Assembly: GCF_036010485.1 (NCBI RefSeq) | Contig: NZ_CP108568.1 | Coordinates: forward strand, 7,387,001-7,451,000 | DNA: 64,000 bases | Source: Streptomyces sp. NBC_01198 | Lineage (GTDB): Bacteria; Actinomycetota; Actinomycetes; Streptomycetales; Streptomycetaceae | Direction: 5' to 3' | In this document: piece after piece, positions 33,312-43,102 of the stretch | Layout: the number at the start of each line of letters is the position of its first letter | Numbering within the stretch: the stretch's first letter is position 1 | Notes under the pieces: generated by a model | What the model was told of the DNA's origin: nothing | The model's input: the letters and a program-made list of their open reading frames with translations, nothing else | Database searches by the model: none | Program-made: the position numbers and the translations under genes

Positions 33312-34568
33312 TCACAGACGGGCGTCGGCGCCGTGCCGGAGCACCAGTGCCGAGTTCGAGCCGAGCAGCCCGCGGCTGAGCACCAGGGCGGTGCGCAGAT
33401 CGGCCTGCCTGGCGTGGCCGGTGACCAGGTCCAGGCCGTGGCTCACGTCGGTGACGTTGGGGGTGGGCGGCACGACGCCGTGTTCCATGGCCAGTACCGC
33501 GCAGGCGGCGTCCAGCGCCGAGGCGCCGCAGTAGGCGCGCCCGGTGCCGGTCTTGGGGGCGGTCACCGGAACCCGGGCCGCGTGCCTGCCGAGCGCGTCG
33601 GCCAGCGCCAGCGCCTCGGCGTGGTCGGCCGCGGGCACGCCGAGCGCGTCCGCGAAGACCACGTCGACCTCCTCCGGCGCGACCCCGGCCTCGTCCAGCG
33701 CGCCGCGGATCGCGTGCGCCAGGCCTTCGCGCGAGGCCGCCCAGTCGGCGGAGCCGGTGAAGGTCGCGGCATGTCCGGCGACCACCGCCCGGGCCGTGAC
33801 GCCGCGCTCGCGGGCCGCCGTCTCCTCCTCGGCCACGAACATCGCGCCGCCCTCGGCGGGCACGAAGCCGCAGGCGCGGTCGGTGAACGGCAGATACGCG
33901 TGCTGCGGGTCGCCGACCGTGCTCAGCTCCGGATAGCCCAGCTGGCAGACGATCGAGTACGGCGCGAGCGGTGCCTCGGTGGCGCCGAGCACCATGGCGT
34001 CGGCGCCGCCGCGGATGCTGCGGGCCGCGTGGGCGAAGGCGTCGAGACCACCGGCCTCGTCGCCGGCGACCACGCCGCAGGGGCCCTTGAAGCCGCCGCG
34101 GATGGATATCTGGCCGGTGCTCGCCGCGTAGAACCAGGCGATGGACTGGTACGGCCCGACGAAGCGCGGCCCGCGGCCCCACAGCTGCTGCAGCTCGCGC
34201 TGGCCGAACTCGCCGCCGCCCGAACCCGCCGCCGTCACCACGCCGATGGCGAACTCGCCGGCGCCCGCGGCGTCCAGTGCCGCGTCGCTCAGCGCCATGT
34301 CGGCGGCGGCCATCGCGAAGTGGCTGAACCGGTCGGTCTGCACCAGGAAGCGCTCCTCGACCAGCGTCGACGGGTCGAAGCCGTGCACCTCGCCCGCGAC
34401 GGCCAGCGGCAGGTCGCCGCAGCCCTCCCGGGTGATCGGGCCGAGGGCGCTGACGCCCTCCTTGGTGGCCTTCCAGTACGCGTCGGCGCCTATCCCGGTG
34501 GGGGCGATCACCCCCATTCCGGTGATCACCGTCCGGCGCTCGTCCGGCCTGCTCGGCTTCGGGGTCAT
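33312..34568 (-). CDS. Ketosynthase chain-length factor (KS-beta), whiE ORFIV equivalent
   Basis: 418 residues, homologous to the KS-alpha upstream but with Gln153 in place of the active-site Cys (AASTGQISI), the hallmark of chain-length factors that decarboxylate malonyl-ACP and set chain length. The start overlaps the KS-alpha stop by 4 bp, keeping the two subunits stoichiometric. Confidence 0.95.
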   Translation of the reverse strand: MTPKPSRPDERRTVITGMGVIAPTGIGADAYWKATKEGVSALGPITREGCGDLPLAVAGEVHGFDPSTLVEERFLVQTDRFSHFAMAAADMALSDAALDAAGAGEFAIGVVTAAGSGGGEFGQRELQQLWGRGPRFVGPYQSIAWFYAASTGQISIRGGFKGPCGVVAGDEAGGLDAFAHAARSIRGGADAMVLGATEAPLAPYSIVCQLGYPELSTVGDPQHAYLPFTDRACGFVPAEGGAMFVAEEETAARERGVTARAVVAGHAATFTGSADWAASREGLAHAIRGALDEAGVAPEEVDVVFADALGVPAADHAEALALADALGRHAARVPVTAPKTGTGRAYCGASALDAACAVLAMEHGVVPPTPNVTDVSHGLDLVTGHARQADLRTALVLSRGLLGSNSALVLRHGADARL

Positions 34569-35830
34569 CGGCTCGCCTCCTCCCGGTTGAGGACCACGGC
34601 GGACTGGAAGCCGCCGAAGCCGCTGCCGACGGACAGCACGGTCCGCAGCGGCATCTCGCGCGCGGTCCTCGGCACGTAGTCGAGGTCGCACTCGGGGTCG
34701 GGGGTCTCGTAGTTGGCGGTCGGAGGCACCACGCCGTGCTCCATCGCCAGTGCGCAGGCGGCCAGTTCGATGGCGCCGATCGCACCCAGGGAGTGCCCGA
34801 CCATGGACTTGATCGAACTCATCGGGGTCGTCCGGGCGTGGTCGCCCAGCGACCGCTTCACCGCGGCGGTCTCGTGCCGGTCGTTCTGCTTGGTGCCGGA
34901 ACCGTGCGCGTTGACGTAGTCCACGGCCGTCCGGTCGATCCTGCCGTGCGCCAGTGCACGGTCGATGGCCCGCGACATCTCCAGGCCCTCGCGGGTCAGC
35001 CCGGTCATGTGATGGGCGTTGCCGAACGAGGCGTAGCCCCTGACCTCGCAGTACACCCGGGCGCCGCGGGCCCTGGCGTGCTCCAGCTCCTCCAGGATCA
35101 GCACCGCGCCGCCCTCGCCGAGGACGAAGCCGTCGCGGTTGGCGTCGAAGGGCCGGGAGGCGTGCTCGGGGTCGTCGTTGTTCGGCGAGGTCGCCTTGAT
35201 GGCGTCGAAGCAGGCCACCGTGATCGGCGAGATCGGCGAGTCGGACGCGCCGGCTATGCAGATGTCGGCCCGGCCCTCCTCGATGCTCTGGAAGGCGTAA
35301 CCGACCGCGTCGAGCCCGGAGGTGCAGCCGGTGGAGACCGTCTGGACCGGGCCGTGCGCGCCCACCTGCTCGGCGACCTCCGCGGACAGCGCGCTGGGCG
35401 TGAACGCCCGGTGCAGGTGCGGCAGCGCCGGCCTGTGGTCGACGTCCCAGCGGTCACCGCCCGCGCTGACCAGGGCGTAGTCCTGTTCGAGCCGGGTGGT
35501 GCCGCCGACCGCGGTGCCCAGCGACACCCCGATCCGCCAGGGGTCCTCCGCCCGGGGGTCCAGACCCGCGTCGTGCAGCGCCTCGTCGGCTGCCGCCATC
35601 GCGAACTGTACGTAACGGTCGGCGCGGGCCATCTGCCCGGCGTCCAGGCCGCAGGCGGCCGGGTCGAAGTCGCACTCGGCGGCTATTCGGGACCGGAAGG
35701 CCGAGGCGTCGAAGCGGGTGATGCCCCGGGTCGCCGTGCGTCCTGAGGTGAGCAGGTCCCAGAACGCGGGCACGCCCACCCCGCCGGGGGCGACGACGCC
35801 GACCCCGGTCACCGCCACCCGCCGGGTCAC
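34565..35830 (-). CDS. Ketosynthase alpha subunit, whiE ORFIII equivalent
   Basis: 421 residues. Catalytic triad Cys169 ([11 protein letters not shown]), His309 ([11 protein letters not shown]) and His346 ([11 protein letters not shown]), plus the [16 protein letters not shown] loop, mark a type II aromatic polyketide KS. It elongates an acetate-derived chain with malonyl units together with the chain-length factor. Starts GTG, overlapping the stop of the cupin gene by 4 bp. Confidence 0.96.
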   Translation of the reverse strand: MTRRVAVTGVGVVAPGGVGVPAFWDLLTSGRTATRGITRFDASAFRSRIAAECDFDPAACGLDAGQMARADRYVQFAMAAADEALHDAGLDPRAEDPWRIGVSLGTAVGGTTRLEQDYALVSAGGDRWDVDHRPALPHLHRAFTPSALSAEVAEQVGAHGPVQTVSTGCTSGLDAVGYAFQSIEEGRADICIAGASDSPISPITVACFDAIKATSPNNDDPEHASRPFDANRDGFVLGEGGAVLILEELEHARARGARVYCEVRGYASFGNAHHMTGLTREGLEMSRAIDRALAHGRIDRTAVDYVNAHGSGTKQNDRHETAAVKRSLGDHARTTPMSSIKSMVGHSLGAIGAIELAACALAMEHGVVPPTANYETPDPECDLDYVPRTAREMPLRTVLSVGSGFGGFQSAVVLNREEASR

Positions 35831-36288
35831 GAGACGGCCCCCGCCGCTTCCGGCGGCCGTCCCGCGCTCGGCCGGGCACCGTCCGCCACCAGCGGGTTGC
35901 CCGCGGCGTCCTCGGTGTCGACGTGGCCCAGTTCGGGTCGCGGGGCGAGCGGGCCGAGATGGAAGACCATCCGCGCCTCGCCGTCACCGACGTTGCGGAA
36001 GCGGTGCCGCACGTCCTTCGGGATCAGCAGCCCGTGGTCGGCGCTCAGCGCGTACGGCGTGCCGTCGAGGTCGACTTCGAGTTCGCCCTTGACGACGAGG
36101 ACGAACTCCTCCGAATAGGGGTGGTAGTGCTCGGCGATCCGGTCGCCGCGCTGCATGATCGCCATACCCATGAAGCCGCTGGTCGATCCGCAGAGGGTCG
36201 GGGTGAGCATGGCGCGCAGATCACCGCCGCGGCGCCGGTTGGGCTCGATCTCATCGACGTGCACGATCCGAGGGGGCTGAGCGGTCAT
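35827..36288 (-). CDS. Cupin protein of the spore-pigment cluster, whiE ORFII equivalent
   Basis: 153 residues with both cupin motifs: [20 protein letters not shown] and [16 protein letters not shown], metal ligands two His and a Glu in the first and a His in the second. TcmJ/WhiE-II cupins assist cyclisation or modification; the exact reaction is not settled. It sits between the SchA/CurD gene (80 bp away) and the ketosynthase (4-bp overlap). Confidence 0.92.
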   Translation of the reverse strand: MTAQPPRIVHVDEIEPNRRRGGDLRAMLTPTLCGSTSGFMGMAIMQRGDRIAEHYHPYSEEFVLVVKGELEVDLDGTPYALSADHGLLIPKDVRHRFRNVGDGEARMVFHLGPLAPRPELGHVDTEDAAGNPLVADGARPSAGRPPEAAGAVS

Positions 36289-36368
36289 GACGGGTGCCTC
36301 CAGGTGAAGTCACACCGGCCGCCGGGGAGCTGCGGCCGGCCCGCGCGTGCGGGAATGCGGAACGGTGA

Positions 36369-37496
36369 TCACGAGTCCTGTGCGTGGCGGTCGGTGACCA
36401 GGGTCATCTCCAGGTGCGCGAGCAGTTCCCTGCGGCCCCGGTCCTCGCCCAGGTCCTTGGCGGAGCCGGGCAGTTCGAGCACCCGGCCCAGCTCCGCGGC
36501 CAGGTCGCGGTCCGCGGTGCCGGTGGTCAGCGCCAGGTCCTCGTCGGCGGCGGCCGCCAGGTCGATCACCCGTACGACGATGTCGTCGCGCTGGAAGATG
36601 GTGCTGCGTACCAGCGAGCCCGTCGGGTCGGCCGCGGCCAGCTCGTCGGACCTGGCCAGCACCCGGGCCGCCGCGGCGCCGCTGCCGCCGCGTACCGGGT
36701 AGTGCAGCGCGTACCGGCGCACCTTGCCGCCGCGGTCGGCCTCGGCCACCGCCTCGTGCACCGCGGGCAGCCCGGCCCTGGTGAAGAACGCGCGTGCGGC
36801 CTCCGGGTCGGTCAGGTCGCGCTCCTCCTCCAGGTACGGGTTGATGGCCTCCTCGACCGCCCGCACCTCGGGCTGCTGCGCCACGTGCCGCAGCGCCGCG
36901 ACCAGGTTGCCGCTCACCTCGACGGCCCGGACGACCCGGTTGCCGTGCATGAACAGCGACGTCCTGCACAGCCGGGTGGCCGAGTCGACCCGCGCGGAGG
37001 GCGAGGCGTAGTCGGCCAGCAGCTTGGCGACCTTGTCCTCGCTGCCCGACTTGACGGTGAAGGTGATCGCGTGCCGGGTCCGCCCGTCGCCGGCCCGCTC
37101 GGGGCGCGGCGCCCGGTCACCGGTGTGCCCGGCCACCGACGTCTCGCGCAGCACGTCGAAGCGCAGCGAGCGCGTGTCGTTGACGCAGGAGTGCATCGGC
37201 TTGACCATCTCGCGGTGCTCGGGGCTGTCCACCCAGGCCAGGAACGGCTCGGAGCTCTCCCACTCGCTGGTGATCAGCCACTGCGAGGGGTCCTCGATGG
37301 ACTGGCACAGCTGGTCGCTGACATGCCCGGGCACCGAGGCGACCTGGCTGCGCAGCAGTTCGTACGCGTCGAGAAAGCGCTCCTGCGCGCCCTTCTGGAT
37401 GTCGAGCAGCAGGACCACGCGGAGCCGAGCGGACTCGGTGTCCCGGGTGCCCGCCGCGGTGCCCGTAGTCCCCGGCTCTTCGGACAGGGTCGTCAT
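36369..37496 (-). CDS. SchA/CurD-like monooxygenase-fold protein, whiE ORFI equivalent
   Basis: 375 residues. An N-terminal ABM-like ferredoxin fold (about 25-115: VVLLLDIQKGAQERFLDAYE, LITSEWESSEPFLAWVDSPE) precedes the SchA/CurD domains (about 135-370). The protein is present in nearly all spore-pigment clusters and is thought to act in oxidation or folding of the pigment; its reaction is unproven. First gene of the minus-strand operon. Start ATG 37496 follows AAGGAG by about 9-10 nt. A longer in-frame extension upstream is not protein-like. Confidence 0.9.
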   Translation of the reverse strand: MTTLSEEPGTTGTAAGTRDTESARLRVVLLLDIQKGAQERFLDAYELLRSQVASVPGHVSDQLCQSIEDPSQWLITSEWESSEPFLAWVDSPEHREMVKPMHSCVNDTRSLRFDVLRETSVAGHTGDRAPRPERAGDGRTRHAITFTVKSGSEDKVAKLLADYASPSARVDSATRLCRTSLFMHGNRVVRAVEVSGNLVAALRHVAQQPEVRAVEEAINPYLEEERDLTDPEAARAFFTRAGLPAVHEAVAEADRGGKVRRYALHYPVRGGSGAAAARVLARSDELAAADPTGSLVRSTIFQRDDIVVRVIDLAAAADEDLALTTGTADRDLAAELGRVLELPGSAKDLGEDRGRRELLAHLEMTLVTDRHAQDS

Positions 37497-37867
37497 CTTC
37501 CACTTCTCCTTCGACTGCCGATGTGCGGTGTGCAAGGTGCGGTGTGCGATATGCGATCTGCCGCCGCAGGCCGTCCGCGCTGCCGCGGCCGCCGACGCCA
37601 GGGACACCCGATCCGCACCCGCGTGCGTTTCCGGGGCCCTGAGCTCTGATCGTGCTTCGATCCCACCAACGCCGCGAGATCTGCGGTCCATGCGGGCGAA
37701 TGCGCCGCCAGGACACCGCCGTGCGGCGCCGACCGGGCAAGGAGAGAGCGGGACCGGACGACGGCGTGCCGGCCCCCTGGGCCGTGTCGCACCCGACGGC
37801 AGGCCCCAGCCGCACCGGCGGCCCACCGCCGCCGCGCCCCGCGTGCCCGTACAGGCTGGAGCAACAG
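37497..37867. promoter_or_regulatory. Divergent spore-pigment control region with direct repeats
   Basis: 371 bp between the ORFI and ORFVIII starts; no gene is supported. Just upstream of ORFI, GTGCGGTGTGC occurs at 37523-37533 and 37537-37547 (period 14), followed by degenerate TGCGAT words to 37560. In S. coelicolor the equivalent region holds two sporulation promoters, one needing sigma-F; I could not identify those boxes here with confidence. Confidence 0.5.
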
Positions 37868-39793
37868 ATGCAACCGACGTCCGACGACCGTGTACCGGTC
37901 CTCATCACCGGCGGGTCCCTGGTGGGACTGTCGACCTCCCTCTTCCTCGGCCGGCTCGGCGTGGACCACCTGCTGGTCGAGAAGCACGCCGCGACCTCGC
38001 ACCACCCGCGCGGCCGCGGCAACAACGTGCGCACGATGGAGCTGTTCAGGACCGCGGGTGTCGAACCGGCGATCCGTACGGCCGCGTCCGTACTGGCCCG
38101 CAACCACGGCATCCTGCAGGCCGAGTCGCTGACCGGCGACAACCAGCAGTGGCTGTTCCGGGAGATCGACCCGGGTGGCGGCCTGGCCAGGTTCAGCCCG
38201 TCGGGCTGGTGCCTGTGCAGCCAGAACGACCTGGAGCCGGTGCTGCTGAAGGAGGCCCGCGCGCTCGGCGGCGACATCCGCTTCGGCGCCGAACTGCGGT
38301 CCTTCACGCAGGACGCGGACGGCGTGACCGCCGAGGTCCTCTACCGCGAGACCGGCGAGACCCGGACCGTACGCGCCGACTACCTGGTCGCCGCCGACGG
38401 GCCGCGCAGCCCGGTGCGCACCGCGCTGGGCATCGGCCAGACGGGCGCCGGCGAACTGTTCCACAACGTGAGCGTCACCTTCCGCGCCAAGCGGCTCGCC
38501 GAGGTCGTCGGCGACCGGCACTTCATCGCCTGCTACCTGACCAACCCGGACGCCGACGGTGCGCTGCTGCCGGTCGACAATGAGGCCGAGTGGGTCTTCC
38601 ACCTGCCCTGGCACCCCGACCGCGGCGAACCCCTCGAAGCCTTCACCGACGAGCGGTGCGCCGCGCACATCCGCACCGCGGTCGGCGTGCCGGGCCTGGA
38701 GGTCGAGATCACCGGGAAGGCCCCCTGGCACGCCGCCGAGCGGGTGGCGGAACGCTACAGCGACGGCCGGGTGCTGCTGGCCGGCGACGCCGCCCACGAG
38801 ATGTCGCCGACCGGGGCGTTCGGCTCCAACACCGGAATCCAGGACGGCCACAACCTGGCCTGGAAGCTCGCCGCGGTCCTCGGCGGCTGGGCGGGCCCCG
38901 GCCTGCTGGAGACCTACGGCGCCGAGCGCCGCCCGGTCGCCGTGGCCACCAGCGCCCGCGCCTCGGAGCGCTCGGCCGAGCACAGCCATCCGGGTTACGA
39001 CGCCGCCCCGGCCGGCGGCAACCGGCAGAGCGGCGTGCTGACCGTCGCGCTGGGCTACCGCTACCCGGCCGGCGCCGTCGTCGGCGTCGACCCGCGGCGC
39101 CCGGTGGTCCCCGAGGGCCCGCCGGCGCCGCCGGCCGGCCCGGGCGGCAGCGGCGGCCCGGTCGTCCCGACCCTGCCCGACCTGCCGGACGCCGGGGACA
39201 CCGTCGAGGAGCCGCCCGGCGGCCCCTCCCTCCCGGCCGCCGGCGGCCCGCCGGCCGACCGCGGCACGCAGGCGCCCGGTCGGCCCACCGCAGGCGCCGG
39301 TGGCCCCGGCGTGCGCGGCGGCGAGCGCGCGGCGGCCGGTGCCGCTGCCGGTCCGCGGGCGCCCGGCGGCGGCAGGCCCGCGGGCGCCGCTGGGGGCGGG
39401 CCGCGGCTGTGGCTGGGCGAGCCCGGCACCCGGGCACCGCACCTGTGGGTCACCCGGGGCGGCGAACGGCTCTCCACCCTCGACCTGTACGAGCGGGTGC
39501 CGGTGCTGCTCACCGGCGCCGGGAGCGCCGGCGGTGAGGCGTGGCACAGCGCCGCGGCCCGGGTCGCCGACGAGCTCGGCGTGCCGCTGGAGCGCTACCG
39601 GGTCGGTGCGGGCCAGGACGCCGACCTGGTGACCGAGCCCGACGCGGACTGGTCCGCGGCGCACGGCACCGGCGAGGACGGCGCGCTGCTGGTGCGCCCC
39701 GACGGCTTCGTCGCCTGGCGCGCCACCGCCGGCTGCGCCGACCCGGCGGCCGAGCTGGGCAGCGTCCTGCGCCAGGTGCTCAGCCTGGACTGA
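37868..39793 (+). CDS. FAD-dependent aromatic hydroxylase, whiE ORFVIII equivalent, with low-complexity insert
   Basis: 641 residues; relatives are about 530-540. The FAD fingerprint LITGGSLVGLSTSLFLGRLG, the DG motif LVAADGPRSPVRTALG and the GD motif VLLAGDAAHEMSP (about 303-315) are intact, so this is a PHBH-type hydroxylase acting on the pigment scaffold. The thioredoxin-like C-terminal domain resumes at WLGEPGTRAPHLWV. Between them, residues about 417-513 are almost pure Pro/Gly/Ala, an insert not expected in the family. It is divergent from the rest of the cluster, as in whiE. Start ATG 37868 has a weak site (CTGGAGCA, spacing 5). Confidence 0.9.
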   Translation: MQPTSDDRVPVLITGGSLVGLSTSLFLGRLGVDHLLVEKHAATSHHPRGRGNNVRTMELFRTAGVEPAIRTAASVLARNHGILQAESLTGDNQQWLFREIDPGGGLARFSPSGWCLCSQNDLEPVLLKEARALGGDIRFGAELRSFTQDADGVTAEVLYRETGETRTVRADYLVAADGPRSPVRTALGIGQTGAGELFHNVSVTFRAKRLAEVVGDRHFIACYLTNPDADGALLPVDNEAEWVFHLPWHPDRGEPLEAFTDERCAAHIRTAVGVPGLEVEITGKAPWHAAERVAERYSDGRVLLAGDAAHEMSPTGAFGSNTGIQDGHNLAWKLAAVLGGWAGPGLLETYGAERRPVAVATSARASERSAEHSHPGYDAAPAGGNRQSGVLTVALGYRYPAGAVVGVDPRRPVVPEGPPAPPAGPGGSGGPVVPTLPDLPDAGDTVEEPPGGPSLPAAGGPPADRGTQAPGRPTAGAGGPGVRGGERAAAGAAAGPRAPGGGRPAGAAGGGPRLWLGEPGTRAPHLWVTRGGERLSTLDLYERVPVLLTGAGSAGGEAWHSAAARVADELGVPLERYRVGAGQDADLVTEPDADWSAAHGTGEDGALLVRPDGFVAWRATAGCADPAAELGSVLRQVLSLD

Positions 39794-39809
39794 CCGCCCA
39801 GGTGTACGA

Positions 39810-39854
39810 ACGCGGCGGCGGCCACCGGTGGTTCACCGGTGGCCGCCGCCGCGT
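39810..39854. terminator. Very strong bidirectional terminator
   Basis: A perfect 21-bp stem (39810-39830 with 39834-39854) and 3-nt loop between the convergent hydroxylase and GH3 genes. This is the longest perfect hairpin I found in the window. Confidence 0.85.
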
Positions 39855-39899
39855 CGAGGGGTTGCGGTGCGCCGCCAGGGCCGCCCGCCGGCCCTCCGC

Positions 39900-42287
39900 T
39901 CACACCTGCGGCAGCGGCTCCTTGGAGGTGCTGAACGTCGCGTGCAGCCGGCGTGTGTGGTCCAGCTCCCGCACCTGGCCGGTCAGCGTGGCGATGACCG
40001 TCAGCCGCAGGTCCGTGGACGACGCGCCGAGCCGCAGCTCCAGCTCGCCGGGCTCCACGATCCGCCGCCCGCCGCGCCCGGTGAAGGACGCCAGGTCGGC
40101 CGGCACGACGACCTCGACCCGGGCGGACTGCCCGGGTGCCAGGTGCACCCGCCGGTAGCCGGCCAGCCGCTGCACCGGCTGCACCACGGAGGCGACCGGG
40201 TCGTGCAGGTACAGCTGCACCACCTCGGTGCCCTCCCGCTCACCGGTGTTGCGGACGGTGAACGCCAGCCGGATCTCGCCGTCCGTCCCGGCCTGCAGGT
40301 CCGGCACGTCCAGATCCGCCCACTGGAAGGCGGTGTACGTCAGGCCGTGGCCGAAGCCGAAGGCCGGCGTCGGGTCGATGTTGGACGACTCGCTGGACTG
40401 GCCGAGCTTGGCCGCCAGGTAGGTGGTCGGCTGGGTGCCGGCCTGCCGGGGGATGCTCACCGGGAGCCGTCCTGACGGCTCCACCCGGCCCGACAGCACG
40501 CCGGCGACAGCGCCGGTGCCCTCCTCACCGGGGAAGAACGTCTGCACGATCGCGGCGGCCTCGGTCACCGCCCGGCCGAGCACGTAGGGCCGCCCGGCCA
40601 GCATCGTGACGACCACCGGGGTGCCCGTGTCGAGCAGCGTGTCGAGCAGTTGCTGCTGGACGCCGGGCAGCGCCAGGGTCTCGGCGTCGCAGCCCTCGCC
40701 GCTGGTGCCGCGGCCGAAGAGCCCGGCCCGGTCACCGAGGGCGAGGACGACGACGTCCGCGCCGGCGGCCAGCCGTACCGCCTCGGCGAAGCCCCCGGTG
40801 TCGTCGGTGTCGACGCCGCAACCGGCGGCGGTGACGACCTCGCTGCCGGGAAATTCGGCGGCCAGCGCCTCGCGCAGGGTGGGCAGCTCGATGCCGAGCG
40901 GCATCTCGGGATGCTGCCCGCCGACGTGCACGGGGAAGGAGTAGCAGCCGAGCACCGCGGTGGGGACCTCGGCGTTGGGGCCGATGACCGCGATCCTGGC
41001 CGGGCGCTCCAGCGGCAGGGTGCCGTCGTTGCGCAGCAGGACGACGCTGCGCTCGGCGATCCGCCGGGCGATGGCGCGGTTCTCCGCCGGGTCGAGGTCG
41101 ACAGAACCGCGAAGCGCCGCGGTGTCGTCGAGGTCGGCGCCCGCCAGCGCCTCGGGCACCGGGTCCCAGTCCGGGTCGAGCAGCCCGAGCTGCACCTTCT
41201 GCACCAGCACCCGGCGCAGCGCGCGGTCCACGTGCGCCTCGGAGACCTGCCCGTCGGCGAGCGCTTTGAGCAGCGGCTCGCCGAACGCCTTGACGGTGGG
41301 CAGCTCGATGTCGACGCCCGCCGCGAGCGCGGCGCCGGCCGCCTCGCCGAGGGTGCCGGCCACGCCGTGCAAGGTCTTGAGGAAGGCGACGCCGAAGTAG
41401 TCGGCGACGACCGTCCCGGTGAAGCCCCAGGTCTCGCGCAGCAGCCCGGTCAGCAGCTCCTCGTCCGCCGCCGACGGTATGCCGTCGGTGTCGGTGTAGG
41501 CGTGCATGACCGAGCGGACGCCGCTCTCGCGCAGCGCCATCTCGAACGGTGCCAGCATCACGTCGGCGCGTTCCCTGCCGCCCATGCCGACCGGCGCGAG
41601 GTTGCGCCCGGCGCGGGAGGCGGAGTAGCCCACGAAGTGCTTGAGCGTCGCCACGATCCCGGCGGACTCCAGGCCCTGGACGTAGGCGGTGCCGACGGTG
41701 CCGATGAGATACGGGTCCTCGCCGATCGTCTCCTCGACCCGTCCCCAGCGGGCGTCGCGCACCACGTCGAGCACCGGGGCCAGGCCCTGGTGCACGCCGA
41801 CGGCACGCATGTCGCGCCCGATCCTGCCCGCCATGGTGCGGACGAGCTCGGGGTCGAAACTGGCACCCCACGACAGCGGTACGGGGTAGGCGGTGGCGCC
41901 CCAGGTGGCGAAGCCGGCCAGGCACTCCTCGTGCGCGACGGCCGGTATGCCGAAACGGTTCGCCGCGGCGATACGCCGCTGGGTGCGCAGCAGGGACAGC
42001 GCGCCGAGCGCGGCATCCACCGGGGCGGTGCCGTACGACCTGGTCAGCTGGCCGAGACCCTGCGGCAGCAGGCTCTCCAGGGTGACCGGTTCCTCCATCT
42101 CGTGCTGGTACGGGGCGACCTCGCCGCCCTCGTCGGACGCGCCCACCCAGACGCCGAACAGCTGCGCGACCTTCTCCTGCACGGTCATCGCGGCGATCAG
42201 CGCGTCGGCCCGGTCTTCCGGGGCGAGGGAGGTGTTCCTCCATGGGGGGGCAGCGGACTTCTTCTCTTCGGCCACGGTGCCGGTCAC
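39900..42287 (-). CDS. bxlA: GH3 beta-xylosidase/beta-glucosidase (BxlA-like)
   Basis: 795 residues, three-domain GH3. The TIM-like barrel holds KHFVGYSASRAGRN (K216, H217) and the nucleophile D296 in VVADYFGV. The alpha/beta sandwich and C-terminal fibronectin-III-like domain (LTYTAFQWADLDV to VRELDHTRRL) follow. No signal peptide, so it acts on imported oligosaccharides. The GTG start overlaps the permease stop by 4 bp after GGAGG. Position as the fourth gene after a sugar-binding protein and two permeases matches the bxlEFGA xylobiose operon of streptomycetes, so xylosidase activity is the best guess; glucosidase or arabinosidase side activity is possible. Confidence 0.88.
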   Translation of the reverse strand: MTGTVAEEKKSAAPPWRNTSLAPEDRADALIAAMTVQEKVAQLFGVWVGASDEGGEVAPYQHEMEEPVTLESLLPQGLGQLTRSYGTAPVDAALGALSLLRTQRRIAAANRFGIPAVAHEECLAGFATWGATAYPVPLSWGASFDPELVRTMAGRIGRDMRAVGVHQGLAPVLDVVRDARWGRVEETIGEDPYLIGTVGTAYVQGLESAGIVATLKHFVGYSASRAGRNLAPVGMGGRERADVMLAPFEMALRESGVRSVMHAYTDTDGIPSAADEELLTGLLRETWGFTGTVVADYFGVAFLKTLHGVAGTLGEAAGAALAAGVDIELPTVKAFGEPLLKALADGQVSEAHVDRALRRVLVQKVQLGLLDPDWDPVPEALAGADLDDTAALRGSVDLDPAENRAIARRIAERSVVLLRNDGTLPLERPARIAVIGPNAEVPTAVLGCYSFPVHVGGQHPEMPLGIELPTLREALAAEFPGSEVVTAAGCGVDTDDTGGFAEAVRLAAGADVVVLALGDRAGLFGRGTSGEGCDAETLALPGVQQQLLDTLLDTGTPVVVTMLAGRPYVLGRAVTEAAAIVQTFFPGEEGTGAVAGVLSGRVEPSGRLPVSIPRQAGTQPTTYLAAKLGQSSESSNIDPTPAFGFGHGLTYTAFQWADLDVPDLQAGTDGEIRLAFTVRNTGEREGTEVVQLYLHDPVASVVQPVQRLAGYRRVHLAPGQSARVEVVVPADLASFTGRGGRRIVEPGELELRLGASSTDLRLTVIATLTGQVRELDHTRRLHATFSTSKEPLPQV

Positions 42288-43102
42288 TTTCCTCCGACGC
42301 CCATGAGTCCCTGGACCAGGGCACGGCGGGCGAACAGGTAGACGATGAAGATGGGCAGCATCGACAGCACGACCGCGGCCAGCAGGCCGGGGATGTCGAT
42401 GCCGTGCTCGGTCTGGAAGTTGAAGAGGCCGAGGGTGATGACCTTCGACGAGTCGGACTGGGTCAGCACCAGCGGGAAGAGGAAGCCGTTCCACGCCTGG
42501 AGGGCGGAGAAGACCACGATGGTGGACAGCCCGCTCTTGGACAGCGGCACCACCAGCTGGAAGAACACCCGCCACGGCGAGGCGCCGTCCATGGCCATGG
42601 CCTCGTACAGATCCGGCGTGATCTCACGCATGACGCCGCTGAGGATCAGCGCGCACACCGGCAGCGAGAAGGCCGCGGTCGGCAGGATGATGCCGATCAG
42701 GTTGTCGTAGAGACCCGCCTTGCTGATGACGTAGAACATCGGCACGATCACCGCCTGGGCGGGGATCGCCAGGCCCAGCAGGAACAGCCGGAAGATGCCG
42801 GTGGTGATCCGGCCCCGGCTGCGGACGATCGCGTACGCCAGCGGAGGCACCAGCAGCAGCACGATGGCGACCACCGCGAGGGTGACCAGCAGGGTGTTCA
42901 GGAAGAAGTGGCCGAAGCCGTTGGAGAAGTCCTGCGTGTAGTTGTGCAGCGTGACGTGCTTGGGGAAGGCCAGCGGGCCGTTCGAGGAGTAGTCGGAGCG
43001 GTCCTGCAAGGTGGCGGCCAGCATCACGTACAGCGGCAGGCCGATGAGGAACAGCCAGACCAGGGATCCCAGGCCCGCCAGATAGTTGGGACGGCGCTTC
43101 AT
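42284..43102 (-). CDS. bxlG: Sugar ABC transporter permease (BxlG-like)
   Basis: 272 residues, CUT1-family MalG type: six membrane segments and the EAA loop YEAMAMDGASPWRVFFQLVV for contact with the ATPase. It pairs with the permease encoded upstream to form the channel. The ATG at 43102 overlaps the previous stop by 1 nt (TGATG); a GTG one codon earlier (43105) is an alternative. No ATPase gene is in the operon; streptomycetes use the shared MsiK. Confidence 0.9.
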   Translation of the reverse strand: MKRRPNYLAGLGSLVWLFLIGLPLYVMLAATLQDRSDYSSNGPLAFPKHVTLHNYTQDFSNGFGHFFLNTLLVTLAVVAIVLLLVPPLAYAIVRSRGRITTGIFRLFLLGLAIPAQAVIVPMFYVISKAGLYDNLIGIILPTAAFSLPVCALILSGVMREITPDLYEAMAMDGASPWRVFFQLVVPLSKSGLSTIVVFSALQAWNGFLFPLVLTQSDSSKVITLGLFNFQTEHGIDIPGLLAAVVLSMLPIFIVYLFARRALVQGLMGVGGK

